Origin: Globodera rostochiensis | Taxonomy: Eukaryota; Nematoda; Chromadorea; Rhabditida; Heteroderidae | Direction: 5' to 3' | DNA length: 64,000 nt | NCBI GenBank assembly: GCA_018350325.1 | Contig: JAEVLN010000061.1 | Coordinates: 60,410 to 124,409, forward strand | Shown here: positions 63,198 through 64,000 of the stretch, in pieces | Layout of the letters: every line of letters begins with the position of its first letter | How positions within the stretch are numbered: position 1 is the stretch's first letter | Notes under the pieces: model-generated | What the model was told of the DNA's origin: nothing | Seen by the model: the letters and a program-made list of their open reading frames with translations, nothing else | Database searches by the model: none | Translations under genes and position numbers: made by a program

Positions 63198-64000
63198 CTA
63201 AACGTTCGGATTAGGATTCCGGGAATTCGACATTCGGACAGTAAAGTCCATGCTGTCCCCTCCTTCTCCCGCCATTCGTTGGGTTCTCCTCAGTGCCCTC
63301 GGCTCCGTCCTCCTCCCCGCCGTCGGCTCTTCAGATTCCGTCGTTGTTCCGTGCTCGTGCACTTCTCTGGCCTCCTTTTCTCCATCTCCCGCCTTCTTGT
63401 TCACTATCACACAGTTCTCGTTTCCCATTTGCTCGTACAATTCCTTCTCAGCCGATGCGCACTGATTGTTGTGAATTCCGTTCTGCAACGCGAGGACACC
63501 GACGAAAAGAATGCTCGCTAGCGGAAGTGCCAAAGTCTGAAACGTCCAATCCAAAGCTCCAAACGGTCCCTAAACAAAACCACCTGATATTCACTCCACA
63601 GCGCCGTCCTCAACATTTCTTCCGGTCCTCCTCCATTTCCGTCATTTTCGTTGTTCTCTCCGCCGAATGTCTTCACAATGGCCCATAAGAAAGAACGGTC
63701 GAGCAAAGTGTTCAGCAGGAAAAAAGCGACACCAAAAGAAGCGGCGGGCAGCGATTGCTCTGTGGCCATCACTTGGGCGTGCACAATTGGGTTGCGACGT
63801 GACAATTCGCGTCTGATCTATGGCGGAACGTTTGGCTTATTGGGAAAGCATGGCGCACGGTTTGAGCTCACCATTGGGTCGAAATGGTTGTGGTAGGTGA
63901 GGATGGAGAAGATGGCCAACACGAAAGCCTGCATTCCGAGAAGAGCGAAGAAATGGGGATGGAGTTGGGTGGGGAAAGGCGTGAACGTGCCACAGTGGGG
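63198..64000 (-). CDS. multi-pass membrane protein, partial
   Basis: The gene enters from the right edge, so its start is outside the window. Readable exons: HPHFFALLGMQAFVLAIFSI (about 63900-63990), QSLPAASFGVAFFLLNTLLD with RSFLWAIVKTFGG (about 63660-63770), and after an intron ending TTTAG (about 63570) GPFGALDWTFQTLALPLASI, LFVGVLALQNG. A long hydrophilic tail (ELYEQMGNENCVIVNKKAGD) follows, and the stop is at 63198. There are at least three membrane spans and a Glu/Arg-rich cytosolic or lumenal tail. I do not recognise the family; transporters and ER or Golgi membrane proteins are possible. Confidence 0.6.

Overview
This window is nuclear DNA of an animal, most probably a nematode. Genes are split by many short introns, roughly 30-100 bp, with TTTCAG-type acceptors. 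Several genes are animal-specific: a LIM-homeodomain factor, B9D1, DDRGK1, nicalin and PAS kinase. Same-strand genes sit 150-470 bp apart, as in nematode operons, and short runs of the nematode telomere unit TTAGGC/GCCTAA occur. I cannot name the species. Exon joins were read by eye from splice signals, frame and family similarity, so borders are approximate unless positions are given.

Region by region. Positions 0.6-8.9 kb carry minus-strand genes: VPS52 (GARP/EARP tethering), a DNase II and an ENT-domain (EMSY-like) AT-hook protein. Positions 10.5-11.4 kb hold plus-strand ribosomal protein L19, tail to tail with B9D1 (ciliary transition zone, 11.6-12.7 kb), which has a good RFX X-box upstream. 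A minus-strand LIM-homeodomain gene of the LMX1 type (13.2-16.8 kb) carries a G-rich minisatellite in an intron. A minus-strand four-pass membrane protein follows (17.5-18.6 kb), then a plus-strand Ulp1/SENP-type SUMO protease (20.0-23.0 kb). Minus-strand nicalin (24.1-26.3 kb) and PRPF40 (26.5-30.4 kb) are next, then plus-strand DDRGK1 (30.9-32.8 kb) and a small G-gamma-like gene 154 bp behind it. Minus-strand ABCF1 (35.5-38.6 kb) is flanked by small genes. Positions 39-45 kb are almost entirely repeats. An unrecognised Ser/Pro-rich gene lies at 45.9-46.8 kb. A large plus-strand PAS kinase gene (about 48.3-61.2 kb) has a long intron holding two identical tRNA-like genes in tandem. A multi-pass membrane protein runs off the right edge.

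The genes are mostly unrelated housekeeping functions: trafficking, splicing, translation, UFMylation, ER membrane, cilia and signalling.

The most unusual content is a set of foldback (hairpin) elements between genes and in introns. Many carry at their centre or ends a short tandem array with a period of 14-16 bp. The word differs from element to element (TTCGCTCCC, TTCGTTCCCC, CACTAGCGTCCC, CTGTCGAAAAGTCC, TTCGGCGC, TTCGCTTTT, GGGGCCGAAACG), but the period and a TTCG-like half are shared. I recognise no described system with this design.
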